Assembly (NCBI GenBank): GCA_036396755.1
Contig: DASWKG010000013.1
Span: 1 to 10,251, forward strand
Source: DASWKG01 sp036396755
GTDB taxonomy: Bacteria; Actinomycetota; UBA4738; CALAEC01
DNA: 10,251 nt
Reading direction: 5' to 3'
Below are positions 1 to 6,574 of this stretch, one piece after another. The notes under the pieces are model-generated. The model had not been told where the DNA came from and made no database searches. It was given only the letters and a program-made list of their open reading frames with translations. Made by a program: the position numbers and the translations under genes. Numbering within the stretch: position 1 is the first letter of the stretch; every line of letters begins with the position of its first letter.

Positions 1-593
1 TGATCGGCATGCTCGTGGTATCGGGCGCGCGGGCCCGCCACATCGGCATCCTGGCGCTGGTCGCGATCGTCGCGACGCTCGGCGCCTTCCGCGTGGGGAT
101 CGTCCGCGACTATCAGGTGGCGCGGCTCACGGCCTTCATCGATCCCGAGGCCGACCCGCTCCGTGCCGGCTACAACAAGGCGCAGGCGGAGATCGCGATC
201 GGGGCGGGCGGGATCACCGGCCGCGGGTACCTCGACGGCACCCAGACGAACCTCGATTTCGTCCCCGAGCAACACACCGACTTCATCTTCACGGTCGTCG
301 GCGAGGAGCTCGGCTTCGTGGGCGCGATCGTCCTGCTGATGCTCTACGGCCTGGTCTTATGGCGAGGATTCCGCATCGCGATGATGTCCAAGGACCTGTT
401 CGGCACCCTCCTCGCCCTCGGCATCGTCACCATCCTCGCCTTCCAGGTCTTCGTGAACATCGGGATGACGCTCGGGATCATGCCGATCACCGGCATCCCA
501 CTGCCGTTCCTCTCCTACGGAGGAAGCTCGATGATCACCAGCTTCCTGGCCGTGGGCCTGCTCCTCAACATCCACATGCGCCGGTTCCAGTAG
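1..593 (+). CDS. rodA: RodA, SEDS-family peptidoglycan glycosyltransferase (3' part)
   Basis: RodA is the SEDS-family membrane glycosyltransferase that polymerises lipid II into glycan strands during cell elongation, with a class B penicillin-binding protein. The frame is open at the left edge (codons ATC GGC precede the ATG at 9), so that ATG is probably internal and the N-terminal half lies outside the window. Visible are an extracellular loop with FIDPEADPLRAGYN, then GITGRGYLDGTQTN and FVPEQHTDFIFTVVGEELGF, two hydrophobic segments, and the terminal signature PITGIPLPFLSYGGSSM followed by a last membrane helix. The conserved Asp needed for catalysis in SEDS proteins is expected in or near the FIDPEADP loop; I did not align it. 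RodA rather than FtsW is favoured by the GTQTNLDFVPEQHTDF wording and by its place next to RNase E/G, where rod-shape genes often lie. The stop is TAG at 591-593. Confidence 0.93.
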   Translation, partial: IGMLVVSGARARHIGILALVAIVATLGAFRVGIVRDYQVARLTAFIDPEADPLRAGYNKAQAEIAIGAGGITGRGYLDGTQTNLDFVPEQHTDFIFTVVGEELGFVGAIVLLMLYGLVLWRGFRIAMMSKDLFGTLLALGIVTILAFQVFVNIGMTLGIMPITGIPLPFLSYGGSSMITSFLAVGLLLNIHMRRFQ

Positions 594-602
594 GAGGACC
601 GA

Positions 603-626
603 GGCGCCACGGAACCCCCCGGCGCC
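603..626 (+). terminator. Possible hairpin terminator after rodA
   Basis: Two copies of the palindromic hexamer GGCGCC (603-608 and 621-626) can pair into a 6-bp stem with a 12-nt loop, 10 nt after the rodA stop. No T-run follows, so a classical intrinsic terminator is not supported. It lies just before the candidate -10 element of the next unit, which fits a transcription boundary. Confidence 0.25.
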
Positions 627-630
627 CTGC

Positions 631-636
631 TATCCT
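631..636 (+). promoter_or_regulatory. Candidate -10 promoter element for RNase E/G
   Basis: TATCCT matches the TANNNT form of the -10 box. Transcription would start near 642-645, giving an mRNA leader of about 195 nt before the RNase E/G ATG at 839. No convincing -35 hexamer is visible 16-18 bp upstream. The call rests on its similarity in form to the elements before rpmA, obgE, nadD and the tRNA. Confidence 0.45.
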
Positions 637-642
637 AGGGAC

Positions 643-838
643 CAGATGTCACATCCCGACCCGGGTTCCCGCACGGGCAGCCCAACATCCAGCGCGTTCG
701 AACCTCGCGCAGCCATGCCCCGGGTCGGTACCAGGCTTGCGGCCGGAGCAGCAGGCGGCGCCGGAGGGTCATCACCCTCCCGGGCGCCCCGCTCCGCGCC
801 CACGGGGAGCTCAGTGCTCCCGGAAAGGACAGGATTGC
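643..838 (+). promoter_or_regulatory. Structured 5' leader of RNase E/G mRNA
   Basis: This non-coding stretch holds two strong inverted repeats close to the start codon. The first (757-788) has an outer stem GGCGCC/GGCGCC, a 2-nt bulge, and an inner perfect stem GGAGGGT/ACCCTCC closed by a 4-nt loop. The second (805-821) is GGGAGC/GCTCCC with a 5-nt loop. A good Shine-Dalgarno (GGAAAGGA, 822-829) begins directly after the second stem, 9 nt before the ATG. In E. coli the rne 5' UTR carries hairpins through which RNase E controls its own mRNA decay. A similar feedback here is inference from position and structure only, because sequence similarity is not expected. Confidence 0.45.
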
Positions 839-2950
839 ATGAACGACGAAACCCCGGACGCCCGCCCAGCATCGGGCGAGGAAGCGTCCGACAGGCCCGC
901 CCGTTCCCGTCGCCGGGGACGGCGAGGGGGGCGGTCGCGCCGCCCCAGGACCCCGAACGGGGGAGCTGAGGGCTCGGAGAACGGCGGCACCGGCGGCGCA
1001 GAGGGAAGCGCCACGGAAGCGAGCGGCGCGGTCCCTGCCACCGGGGACCCGGCCCCGGCGAGCGACACGAAGCCGAAGAGCGCGTCCACGCGCTCCCGCA
1101 GCAGGAGCCGGCCGTCGGGCCGCACCACCACCCGGGAGAAGCCGGAGAGCGCGAGCGAGGCGGGTTCCGAGCCTTCGGCCGACATCCGCGACCCGTCCTC
1201 ACCCGATGGCACGCCCCGGCGTCCGCGCCGTCGCCGCAGCGCGGCCGGAAGGACGAGTGGCGGCGGAGCGAAGTCCGGCGATACCCAGAACGGCGAGACC
1301 CCGGCCGGTGACACGAAGGCGTCCGGCACCGACGGCGAGGCCGGGGAGGCGAAGCCGCGCGCGCCGCGCTCCAGGTCGGGCGCATCCCGGGCGAAGTCCG
1401 GCGCCTCCAAGGCTGCGACGACCAGAGCTTCGAGGGGATCCCGAGCCCAGGCGGGCTCCAAGGCCGCCGCGGCACGCCCCGAGGCCGACCCCTCGACGAC
1501 CGACGCCGACACCGAGGGCGACGGATCGCGTCCGCGCCGTCGCAGGCGCCGGCGCGGCTCGGGCTCCGGAGGCGGAGGCGGCGACGACGCGGCGACCGGG
1601 GTGGCCGTCGCCGACGGGAAGCCCGCGAGCGCCGAGCGCACGCGCAGCAGGCGGCGGGGCGTCCCCTCGCGGCGCCGCCGCCGGGACGACGAGGTCCGCG
1701 CTCCGAGGCGCACCGACAAGTCGATGCTCATCACCGAGCACGCCGATCGTGTGCAGATCGCGGTGGTCGAGGGCCGCGAGCTGGTCGAGCACTACGTCAC
1801 CCGCAAGGACGCGGTCTCGATGGTCGGCAACATCTACCTGGGCAAGGTCCAGAACGTCCTTCCGGGGATGGAGGCCGCGTTCATCGACGTCGGCCGCGGC
1901 CGGAACGGCGTCCTTTACGCCGGCGAGGTCTCCTACGACGAGGAGACCGACGAGAAGTCTCGCCGCATCGAGCAGGCCCTGAAGCCGGGACAGGCCGTCC
2001 TGGTGCAGGTCACGAAGGATCCGATGGGTGGCAAGGGGGCTCGCCTCACCGGGCAGATCAGCCTCCCCGGCCGGTACCTCGTCTACGTGCCCGACGGCAG
2101 CGCCTCGGGCATCAGCAAGCGCCTCCCCGACGCCGAGCGCACCCGGCTCAAGGGCATCGTCAAGGAGCTGCAGCCGAAGGCGGGGAGCCTCATCGTCCGC
2201 ACGGCCGCCGAGGGTGCCCCCGAGGAGAGCCTCAAGGCCGAGGTCGAGCAGCTCAAGAAGTCGTGGGAGTCGATCCGCCGGAAGTCGAAGCGCGGGAAGG
2301 CCCCTCGCGTCATCGCCGAGGAGCCCGAGCTGACCGTGCGCGTCGTGCGTGACGTCTTCTCGCCCGGGGAGTTCGAGCGGATCGTCACCGACTCGAAGGA
2401 GGTCCACGAGCGGGTGAGCGGGTACCTCGGCGAGGTGTCCCCCGAGCTGCTCGATCGGGTCCAGCTCCACGAGGGAAAGCTCCCCGTCTTCGAGGAGTTC
2501 CACGTGGCGGAGCAGATCCACAAGGCGCTCGAACGGAAGGTGTGGCTGCCCTCCGGCGGCTACCTGATCATCGACCGCAGCGAGGCCATGACGATCATCG
2601 ACGTCAACACCGGCAAGCACGTCGGCAAGTCGAACCTCGAGGAGACGGTCGCCGGGACGAACGTCGAGGCGGCCAAGGAGGTCGCGCGGCAGCTCCGCCT
2701 CCGCGACATCGGCGGCATCATCGTGATCGACTTCATCGACATGCTGCTCCAGCAGAACCGGTCGCTGGTGATCCGGACCCTCAAGGAAGCCCTCGCGATG
2801 GATCGGACGCGTTCGCAGGTCTTCGACATCACGCCGCTCGGCCTGCTCGAGATGACGCGCAAGCGCGTGTCGGCGGGGCTGGTCGAGGCGTTCTCCGAGA
2901 CGTGCCCCACCTGCGAGGGACGGGGTATCTTGCTCACCCACGAGATGTGA
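839..2950 (+). CDS. rne: Ribonuclease E/G family endoribonuclease
   Basis: This single-strand-specific endoribonuclease acts in mRNA turnover and in rRNA and tRNA processing. The protein has 703 residues. The ATG at 839 follows a good Shine-Dalgarno, and the frame upstream of it overlaps rodA and has no such signal. Residues 1 to about 295 are low-complexity Arg/Ser/Gly/Ala sequence with Arg runs (RSRRRGRRGGRSRR near the start, PRRPRRRR, PRRRRRRR), probably disordered and RNA-binding. The catalytic part starts near residue 296 (MLITEHADRVQIAVVEG) and includes the S1-like region (GNIYLGKVQNVLPGMEAAFIDVG). The metal-binding Asp residues are D588 (IDVNTGK) and D631 (IVIDFIDM), spaced 43 residues apart as are D303 and D346 in E. 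coli RNase E. The Zn-link cysteines are C689 and C692 (CPTCEGRG). The protein ends 11 residues later, so it has no C-terminal scaffold region. Naming it rne rather than rng follows actinobacterial usage. rplU begins 16 nt downstream. Confidence 0.95.
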   Translation: MNDETPDARPASGEEASDRPARSRRRGRRGGRSRRPRTPNGGAEGSENGGTGGAEGSATEASGAVPATGDPAPASDTKPKSASTRSRSRSRPSGRTTTREKPESASEAGSEPSADIRDPSSPDGTPRRPRRRRSAAGRTSGGGAKSGDTQNGETPAGDTKASGTDGEAGEAKPRAPRSRSGASRAKSGASKAATTRASRGSRAQAGSKAAAARPEADPSTTDADTEGDGSRPRRRRRRRGSGSGGGGGDDAATGVAVADGKPASAERTRSRRRGVPSRRRRRDDEVRAPRRTDKSMLITEHADRVQIAVVEGRELVEHYVTRKDAVSMVGNIYLGKVQNVLPGMEAAFIDVGRGRNGVLYAGEVSYDEETDEKSRRIEQALKPGQAVLVQVTKDPMGGKGARLTGQISLPGRYLVYVPDGSASGISKRLPDAERTRLKGIVKELQPKAGSLIVRTAAEGAPEESLKAEVEQLKKSWESIRRKSKRGKAPRVIAEEPELTVRVVRDVFSPGEFERIVTDSKEVHERVSGYLGEVSPELLDRVQLHEGKLPVFEEFHVAEQIHKALERKVWLPSGGYLIIDRSEAMTIIDVNTGKHVGKSNLEETVAGTNVEAAKEVARQLRLRDIGGIIVIDFIDMLLQQNRSLVIRTLKEALAMDRTRSQVFDITPLGLLEMTRKRVSAGLVEAFSETCPTCEGRGILLTHEM

Positions 2951-2966
2951 CGACGGGAGGCAGCGA

Positions 2967-3482
2967 ATGTACGCGGTCATCAAGGCAGGTGGGAAGCAGC
3001 AGAAGGTGAAGGCCGGTGAGGTGATCGAGGTCGAGTTCATGAAGACCGACCCCGGCACCGTCATCGAGTTCGAGCCGATCCTCATCATGGACGATGACGG
3101 TCATCCACACGTGGGGAAGGCCCTCGCCAGCGCCAAGGTCATGGGGAGACCGCTCGGGGACAAGAAGGCCAAGAAGATCAAGGTGTTCAAGTACCGGCCG
3201 AAGAGCGGCTACAAGCGGACCCAGGGACACCGGCAGACGATGACGGTCCTCGAGATCGAGGAGATCGCGCTGTCGCCCGGCAAGGTCGAGCGGAAGCCGG
3301 AACAGGCCTCTCAGCCGGCTCCGGCGGAGACGGCGACCACGGCCCCCGCGAAGAAGGCTCCCTCGAAGAAGCCGGTCGCGAAGAAGACGACGGCCAAGAA
3401 GACCGCCGCGAAGAAGACCACGGCCAAGAAGGCGGCGGGGAAGAAGGCCACCGGGAAGAAGAGCACCGGCCGCAAGCCCTGA
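2967..3482 (+). CDS. rplU: 50S ribosomal protein L21 with Lys-rich C-terminal tail
   Basis: L21 binds 23S rRNA in the large ribosomal subunit. The core spans about residues 1-103, beginning YAVIKAGGKQQKVKAGEVIEVE and ending with the family signature region FKYRPKSGYKRTQGHRQTMT. Family members are usually about 100-105 residues long; this one has 171. The extra part is an Ala/Pro/Thr linker and then, from residue 128 (3348) to the stop, nine consecutive units of the form [A/S/G]-[K/R]-K-x-x (AKKAP, SKKPV, AKKTT and so on), the last one incomplete. The tail resembles the Lys/Ala repeats of histone H1-like and actinobacterial HU proteins. It would be disordered and strongly basic. GGGAGG lies 7 nt before the ATG. 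The RNase E/G stop is 16 nt upstream, so the two are probably cotranscribed. Confidence 0.96.
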   Translation: MYAVIKAGGKQQKVKAGEVIEVEFMKTDPGTVIEFEPILIMDDDGHPHVGKALASAKVMGRPLGDKKAKKIKVFKYRPKSGYKRTQGHRQTMTVLEIEEIALSPGKVERKPEQASQPAPAETATTAPAKKAPSKKPVAKKTTAKKTAAKKTTAKKAAGKKATGKKSTGRKP

Positions 3483-3502
3483 CGGGCGGCCGGGCTTGTT
3501 GG

Positions 3503-3508
3503 TACCCT
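3503..3508 (+). promoter_or_regulatory. Candidate leaderless promoter (-10) for rpmA
   Basis: TACCCT ends 7 nt before the rpmA ATG at 3516, the distance expected if transcription starts at or next to the start codon. No Shine-Dalgarno precedes rpmA. CTGACG at 3479-3484 could act as a -35 box with an 18-bp spacer; it overlaps the rplU stop. Confidence 0.5.
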
Positions 3509-3515
3509 GTTCGCC

Positions 3516-3767
3516 ATGGCACACAAGAAGGGCGCATCCGCCTCTCGCAACGGCCGCGATTCCAAGGCCAAGCGGCTCGGCGTGAAGGCGTTCGGCGGCG
3601 AGACCATCCCCGCAGGCGCGATCATCATCCGCCAGCGGGGCACCAAGGTGCACCCCGGCACGAACGTGAAGCGCGGAAGCGACGACACTCTGTTCGCCGT
3701 CGCGCCGGGTGCCGTGCGGTTCTACTCCTCGCGCGGCCGCAAGTTCGTGGCCGTCGACCCCGCCTGA
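3516..3767 (+). CDS. rpmA: 50S ribosomal protein L27
   Basis: L27 sits at the peptidyl-transferase centre, where its flexible N-terminus reaches toward the tRNA acceptor ends. The protein has 83 residues, close to the usual 85. It starts MAHKKGASASRNGRDSKAKR and continues with LGVKAFGGETIPAGAIIIRQRG and TKVHPGTNVKRGSDDTLFA. It begins directly with MAHKKG, without the short cleaved N-terminal extension seen in many Firmicutes. rplU ends 33 nt upstream. The start lacks a Shine-Dalgarno but has a TACCCT box 7 nt upstream, so it may also be made from its own leaderless transcript. Its last 46 nt overlap the end of the minus-strand gene that follows. Confidence 0.97.
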   Translation: MAHKKGASASRNGRDSKAKRLGVKAFGGETIPAGAIIIRQRGTKVHPGTNVKRGSDDTLFAVAPGAVRFYSSRGRKFVAVDPA

Positions 3768-4198
3768 GCGCGGATCGCGCGCTCCCACTCCTTGACCCGG
3801 CCCCGGAGGTCCTTTCCGGCCGTCCGCAGGCGGGTCATCGCGGCGGCCCTGGCGAGGCCGCGGTCGCCGCTCACCCGGTCCCACCCCCGCAGCTTCGGCG
3901 CCTCCCCCCGCAGGGACAGCCTCGGTGGCTCGACGAAGTAGAGGAGCAGGACGGCGTCGTCGACCCGAAGGACGATGACGGGGCTGCCTCGGGTTCGGCG
4001 AGCGGTGCGGACGCGCGAGAGCGCGATGCGCGCCCGCTCCTCGCCCTCCCCCCGAAGCACCAGGTCGCGGCGCTCGATCGAGAGCGTGCCGCCGACGAAC
4101 GCCTCCTCGCCTCCGCGGACGAGCCACGCCGAGATGGGGTCGGGAGGGGCGGCATCGGGGTCGGAGCCTGAGGGCACGAATCTATACTCCCAGCACAT
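3722..4198 (-). CDS. Conserved-looking protein of unknown function between rpmA and obgE
   Basis: I do not recognise this as a named family. From the ATG at 4198 the product has 158 residues. It starts MCWEYRFVPSG and is likely soluble, with no signal peptide or membrane helix. Residues about 25-90 alternate hydrophobic and charged residues as in a small beta-barrel: AWLVRGGEEAFVGG, LSIERRDLVLRG, ARIALSRVRTARRTRGSP, VIVLRVDDAVLLLYFVEPP. This reads like a PH- or GRAM-like fold. A hydrophilic, Arg/Lys-rich helical tail follows. Frames on the other strand here are only Arg/Ser/Pro-rich shadows. The start is uncertain: the ATG overlaps the obgE start by 2 bp, and a GTG at 4177 is an alternative. 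I found no convincing promoter or Shine-Dalgarno for it. The 3' end overlaps rpmA by 46 nt. The coding call is fairly sure; the fold is a guess. Confidence 0.68.
   Translation of the reverse strand: MCWEYRFVPSGSDPDAAPPDPISAWLVRGGEEAFVGGTLSIERRDLVLRGEGEERARIALSRVRTARRTRGSPVIVLRVDDAVLLLYFVEPPRLSLRGEAPKLRGWDRVSGDRGLARAAAMTRLRTAGKDLRGRVKEWERAIRAQAGSTATNLRPREE
3766..3784. other. GC-rich hairpin at the convergent rpmA / minus-gene junction
   Basis: GAGCGCG (3766-3772) and CGCGCTC (3778-3784) form a perfect 7-bp stem with a 5-nt loop, starting within the rpmA stop codon. It is symmetric, so it could act on transcripts from both strands where rpmA and the opposing gene converge. There is no T-run, so termination is only a possibility. 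Confidence 0.3.
4183..4188 (+). promoter_or_regulatory. Candidate leaderless promoter (-10) for obgE-proB-proA
   Basis: TATACT, close to the consensus -10 box, ends 8 nt before the obgE ATG at 4197. No Shine-Dalgarno is visible between them, so transcription and translation probably begin at nearly the same base. No clear -35 box is seen. The element lies inside the first codons of the opposing minus-strand gene. Confidence 0.6.
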
Positions 4199-5441
4199 GT
4201 CCGGATTCGTCGATGAGGCGGTGGTGCACGCGAGCGGAGGCCGTGGCGGCAAGGGCTCGGCGTCCTTCCGGCGCCAGCCGTACGAGCCGCGCGGCGGCCC
4301 CGACGGCGGCGACGGCGGCCGCGGCGGCAGCGTGATCCTCGAGGTCTCGACCGACGTCTTCGATCTCGCGACCCTGGCACGGAACCCGCATCAGCGGGCG
4401 GAGCCGGGAGGGCAGGGGGAGAGCAACAACCGCACCGGGGCCGAGGGCGACGACCTGGTCCTGGCGGTCCCCGACGGCGTCTACGTGGAGGACGAGCGCG
4501 GGCCGGTGGCCGACCTGGTCGGTGCCGGCGCCCGGGTGATCGTTGCCGCGGGAGGCCGCGGCGGGCGCGGCAACGCGACGCTCGCGACCCGCAGGAACCG
4601 CGCGCCGCGGGTGGCCGAGCAGGGGGAGCCGGGCGAGGAGCGCCGCGTCCGCCTCGAGCTGCGGCTCGTCGCCGACGTGGGGCTCGTCGGGCTTCCGAAC
4701 GCGGGGAAGTCGACCCTGCTCTCGCGGCTGACCGCGGCGACGCCGAAGATCGCCGACTACCCGTTCACCACGCTGACCCCGAACCTCGGTGTGGCCGAGG
4801 ACGGCGACCGCCGCTTCGTCCTCGCCGACGTGCCCGGGCTCATCGAGGGCGCGCACACGGGCAAGGGTCTCGGCGACACGTTCCTCCGCCACATCTCCCG
4901 GTGTCGTGCGCTGGTGTACGTGGTGGACCTGGCCGGGGACGATCCCGCCACCGACCTCGCGACCGTGCGGGCCGAGGTGCGCGCCTACGACCGGGACCTG
5001 GCCGGGCGGCCCTCGATCGTCGCGGCGACGAAGGTGGACCTGCTCGAGGGGGCCGAGGTGCGGGCGCGCCTCGGCCGGCTCGGGGAGGCGGCTGCGCCCG
5101 TCTCGGCCCCGACCGGCGCGGGGATGGAGGCGCTCGGGGACCGGATCGCCGAGCTCGCCGCCTCCGCCCCCTCGGGCGCCCGGCGTCCGTTCGTCGTTCT
5201 CCGGCCGGGCCGCGAGGCGTTCACGGTTCACCGTTCGGGCACGGGCTACCGGGTCGAGGGGCGCGTCGTCGAGCGTTGGGTGGCGGAGACGGACTTCGAC
5301 GACGAGGCGGCCGTCGCGAGCCTGCAGAACCGGCTCCGGAGGGAGGGGGTCGAGCGGCGGCTCGCCGAGCTGGGCGCGCGGCGAGGCGACGAGGTCACGA
5401 TCGGCGGTCGCGCGTTCGAGTTCATCCCGGAGGAGGCGTGA
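4197..5441 (+). CDS. obgE: Obg-family GTPase, ribosome assembly
   Basis: Obg is a conserved GTPase that binds the 50S subunit and acts in ribosome maturation and stress or cell-cycle control. The product has 414 residues. The order is the Gly-rich Obg fold (about 1-158, with GGRGGKGSASFRR and GGPDGGDGGRGGS), the G domain, then a C-terminal OCT domain (about 335-414, from VLRPGREAFTVHR to GGRAFEFIPEE). The Walker A motif GLPNAGKST is at 165-173. It is followed by YPFTTLTPNLG (switch region) and DVPGLIEGAH (G3). The G4 motif reads TKVD (278-281) instead of the usual NKxD. The ATG at 4197 was chosen because the family begins here (FVDEAVVHASGGRGGKG) and a -10 box sits 8 nt upstream; the in-frame extension upstream is Arg/Ser-rich and antisense to the opposing gene. 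The stop overlaps the proB start. Confidence 0.96.
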   Translation: MSGFVDEAVVHASGGRGGKGSASFRRQPYEPRGGPDGGDGGRGGSVILEVSTDVFDLATLARNPHQRAEPGGQGESNNRTGAEGDDLVLAVPDGVYVEDERGPVADLVGAGARVIVAAGGRGGRGNATLATRRNRAPRVAEQGEPGEERRVRLELRLVADVGLVGLPNAGKSTLLSRLTAATPKIADYPFTTLTPNLGVAEDGDRRFVLADVPGLIEGAHTGKGLGDTFLRHISRCRALVYVVDLAGDDPATDLATVRAEVRAYDRDLAGRPSIVAATKVDLLEGAEVRARLGRLGEAAAPVSAPTGAGMEALGDRIAELAASAPSGARRPFVVLRPGREAFTVHRSGTGYRVEGRVVERWVAETDFDDEAAVASLQNRLRREGVERRLAELGARRGDEVTIGGRAFEFIPEEA

Positions 5442-6574
5442 GCCGCGGGGGGCCGGCGGACGCCCCGCGGCCGCTGCCGCCCGTTTCCCGGCTGGTGGTC
5501 AAGGTCGGGAGCACCTCGCTCGTCGACAAGGCGGGAGCGCTCTCGCGGCGCCGGCTCGCGAAGGTGGTGGGGGATCTCGCGGCGGTGGCCGACGGTCGAT
5601 CCTGCGTGCTCGTCTCCTCCGGCGCCATCGCGGCGGGCCTCTCGCAGCTCGGTCTCGAGCGGCGCCCGCGCGACATCCCCAGCCTGCAGGCGGCGGCGGC
5701 CGTCGGGCAGGGCCGTCTCGCCGCCGAGTACGCGCGCCTGCTCTCGCGCAAGGGCCTCGTGGCCGCGCAGGTCCTTCTGACGCAGGACGACTTCCTCCGC
5801 AGGCGCCACTTCGTCAACGCCCGGAACACGCTCGAGCGGCTGCTCACCGCGGGGGCGGTCCCGGTGGTGAACGAGAACGACACGGTGGCGACCGAGGAGA
5901 TCACCTTCGGCGACAACGACCGGCTGGCGGCGCTGGTCGCGGTCACCCTGCGCGCGGACCTGCTGATGCTCCTCTCCGACGTCGAGGGCATCCACGACCG
6001 TGACCCGCGCCGCGGGAGCGCGCGGCTGCTTCCGGTCGTCGACGATCCGCTGCGCGTCGACGCGACCGGAACGACCAGCGCCATCGGCGCCGGGGGGATG
6101 GCCAGCAAGCTCGAGGCCGCCGGCATCGCGTCGTCGGCGGGGATCGGCGTGGTGGTCGCGCCCGCCGCTCGCCGAGACGTGATCGCGCGCGTCCTGGCCG
6201 GGGAGCCCATCGGCACGTGGATCCCACCTCGGGGGAGGCGGCGCGGCGGCATGAAGGCGTGGATCGGCTTCGTCCTGCAGCCGCGCGGACGGATCGAGGT
6301 CGACGCGGGAGCGGAACGGGCCGTATCGAGCGACGGCCGGAGCCTGCTGGCGGCGGGAGTGGTCGGGGTGGCGGGGGAGTTCGACGCCGGCGACACCGTG
6401 GAGGTGACGGGCCCCGATGGCAGCGCGTTCGCGCGCGGCATCGCGAACTATTCGAGCCGGGAGCTGCCCAGGCTGGCCGGGAAGTCGAGCCGCGAGCTCA
6501 CCTCGCTCCCCGGCGGGCCGTACGATAGGGAGGTCATCCACAGGGACGAGCTGGTGGTGATCGACGCGTGGTAG
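5438..6574 (+). CDS. proB: Glutamate 5-kinase
   Basis: ProB phosphorylates L-glutamate with ATP to glutamyl-5-phosphate, the first step of proline synthesis and usually feedback-inhibited by proline. The product has 378 residues. The amino acid kinase domain comes first: VVKVGSTSL at about 20-28, VLVSSGAIAAG, VPVVNENDTVA, FGDNDRLAALVA, LLSDVEGIHDRDPRR and GAGGMASKLEAA. A PUA domain follows from about residue 284 (GRIEVDAGAERAV, LLAAGVVGVAGEFDAGD, ARGIANYSS). Kinase plus PUA is the full-length architecture. The GTG start at 5438 overlaps the obgE stop (GTGA), with GGAGGAGG just upstream, pointing to translational coupling. The N-terminus carries about 18 Pro/Arg-rich residues before the first strand. 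proA follows with a 7-nt overlap. Confidence 0.96.
   Translation: MSRGGPADAPRPLPPVSRLVVKVGSTSLVDKAGALSRRRLAKVVGDLAAVADGRSCVLVSSGAIAAGLSQLGLERRPRDIPSLQAAAAVGQGRLAAEYARLLSRKGLVAAQVLLTQDDFLRRRHFVNARNTLERLLTAGAVPVVNENDTVATEEITFGDNDRLAALVAVTLRADLLMLLSDVEGIHDRDPRRGSARLLPVVDDPLRVDATGTTSAIGAGGMASKLEAAGIASSAGIGVVVAPAARRDVIARVLAGEPIGTWIPPRGRRRGGMKAWIGFVLQPRGRIEVDAGAERAVSSDGRSLLAAGVVGVAGEFDAGDTVEVTGPDGSAFARGIANYSSRELPRLAGKSSRELTSLPGGPYDREVIHRDELVVIDAW

Noticed and set aside
691..710. TTCGAACC flanked by GCGCG and CGCGC in the RNase E/G leader, resembling a tRNA T arm
   Set aside because: No acceptor, D or anticodon stem can be built around it, so it is only a short local hairpin.
646..969. A 107-codon plus-strand frame starting 9 nt after the TATCCT box, possibly a leaderless upstream gene
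   Set aside because: It overlaps the RNase E/G start, is low-complexity Gly/Ser/Pro/Arg sequence, and covers the stem-loops of the leader. It looks like a chance open frame in GC-rich DNA, though a leader peptide cannot be fully excluded.
1199..3088. A 629-codon minus-strand frame opposite RNase E/G
   Set aside because: It is the antisense of a conserved gene, with Arg/Leu/Gly/Asp-biased sequence typical of shadow frames at high GC. It shows no recognisable domain.
3975..4196. In-frame N-terminal extension of obgE
   Set aside because: The extra 74 residues are Arg/Ser-rich and unlike Obg, and they are antisense to the opposing gene. The family N-terminus and a -10 box place the start at 4197.
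4199..4252. An 18-residue N-terminal extension of the minus-strand gene inside obgE
   Set aside because: It is antisense to the conserved Gly-rich start of Obg and has no start signal. The ATG at 4198 is the more economical start.
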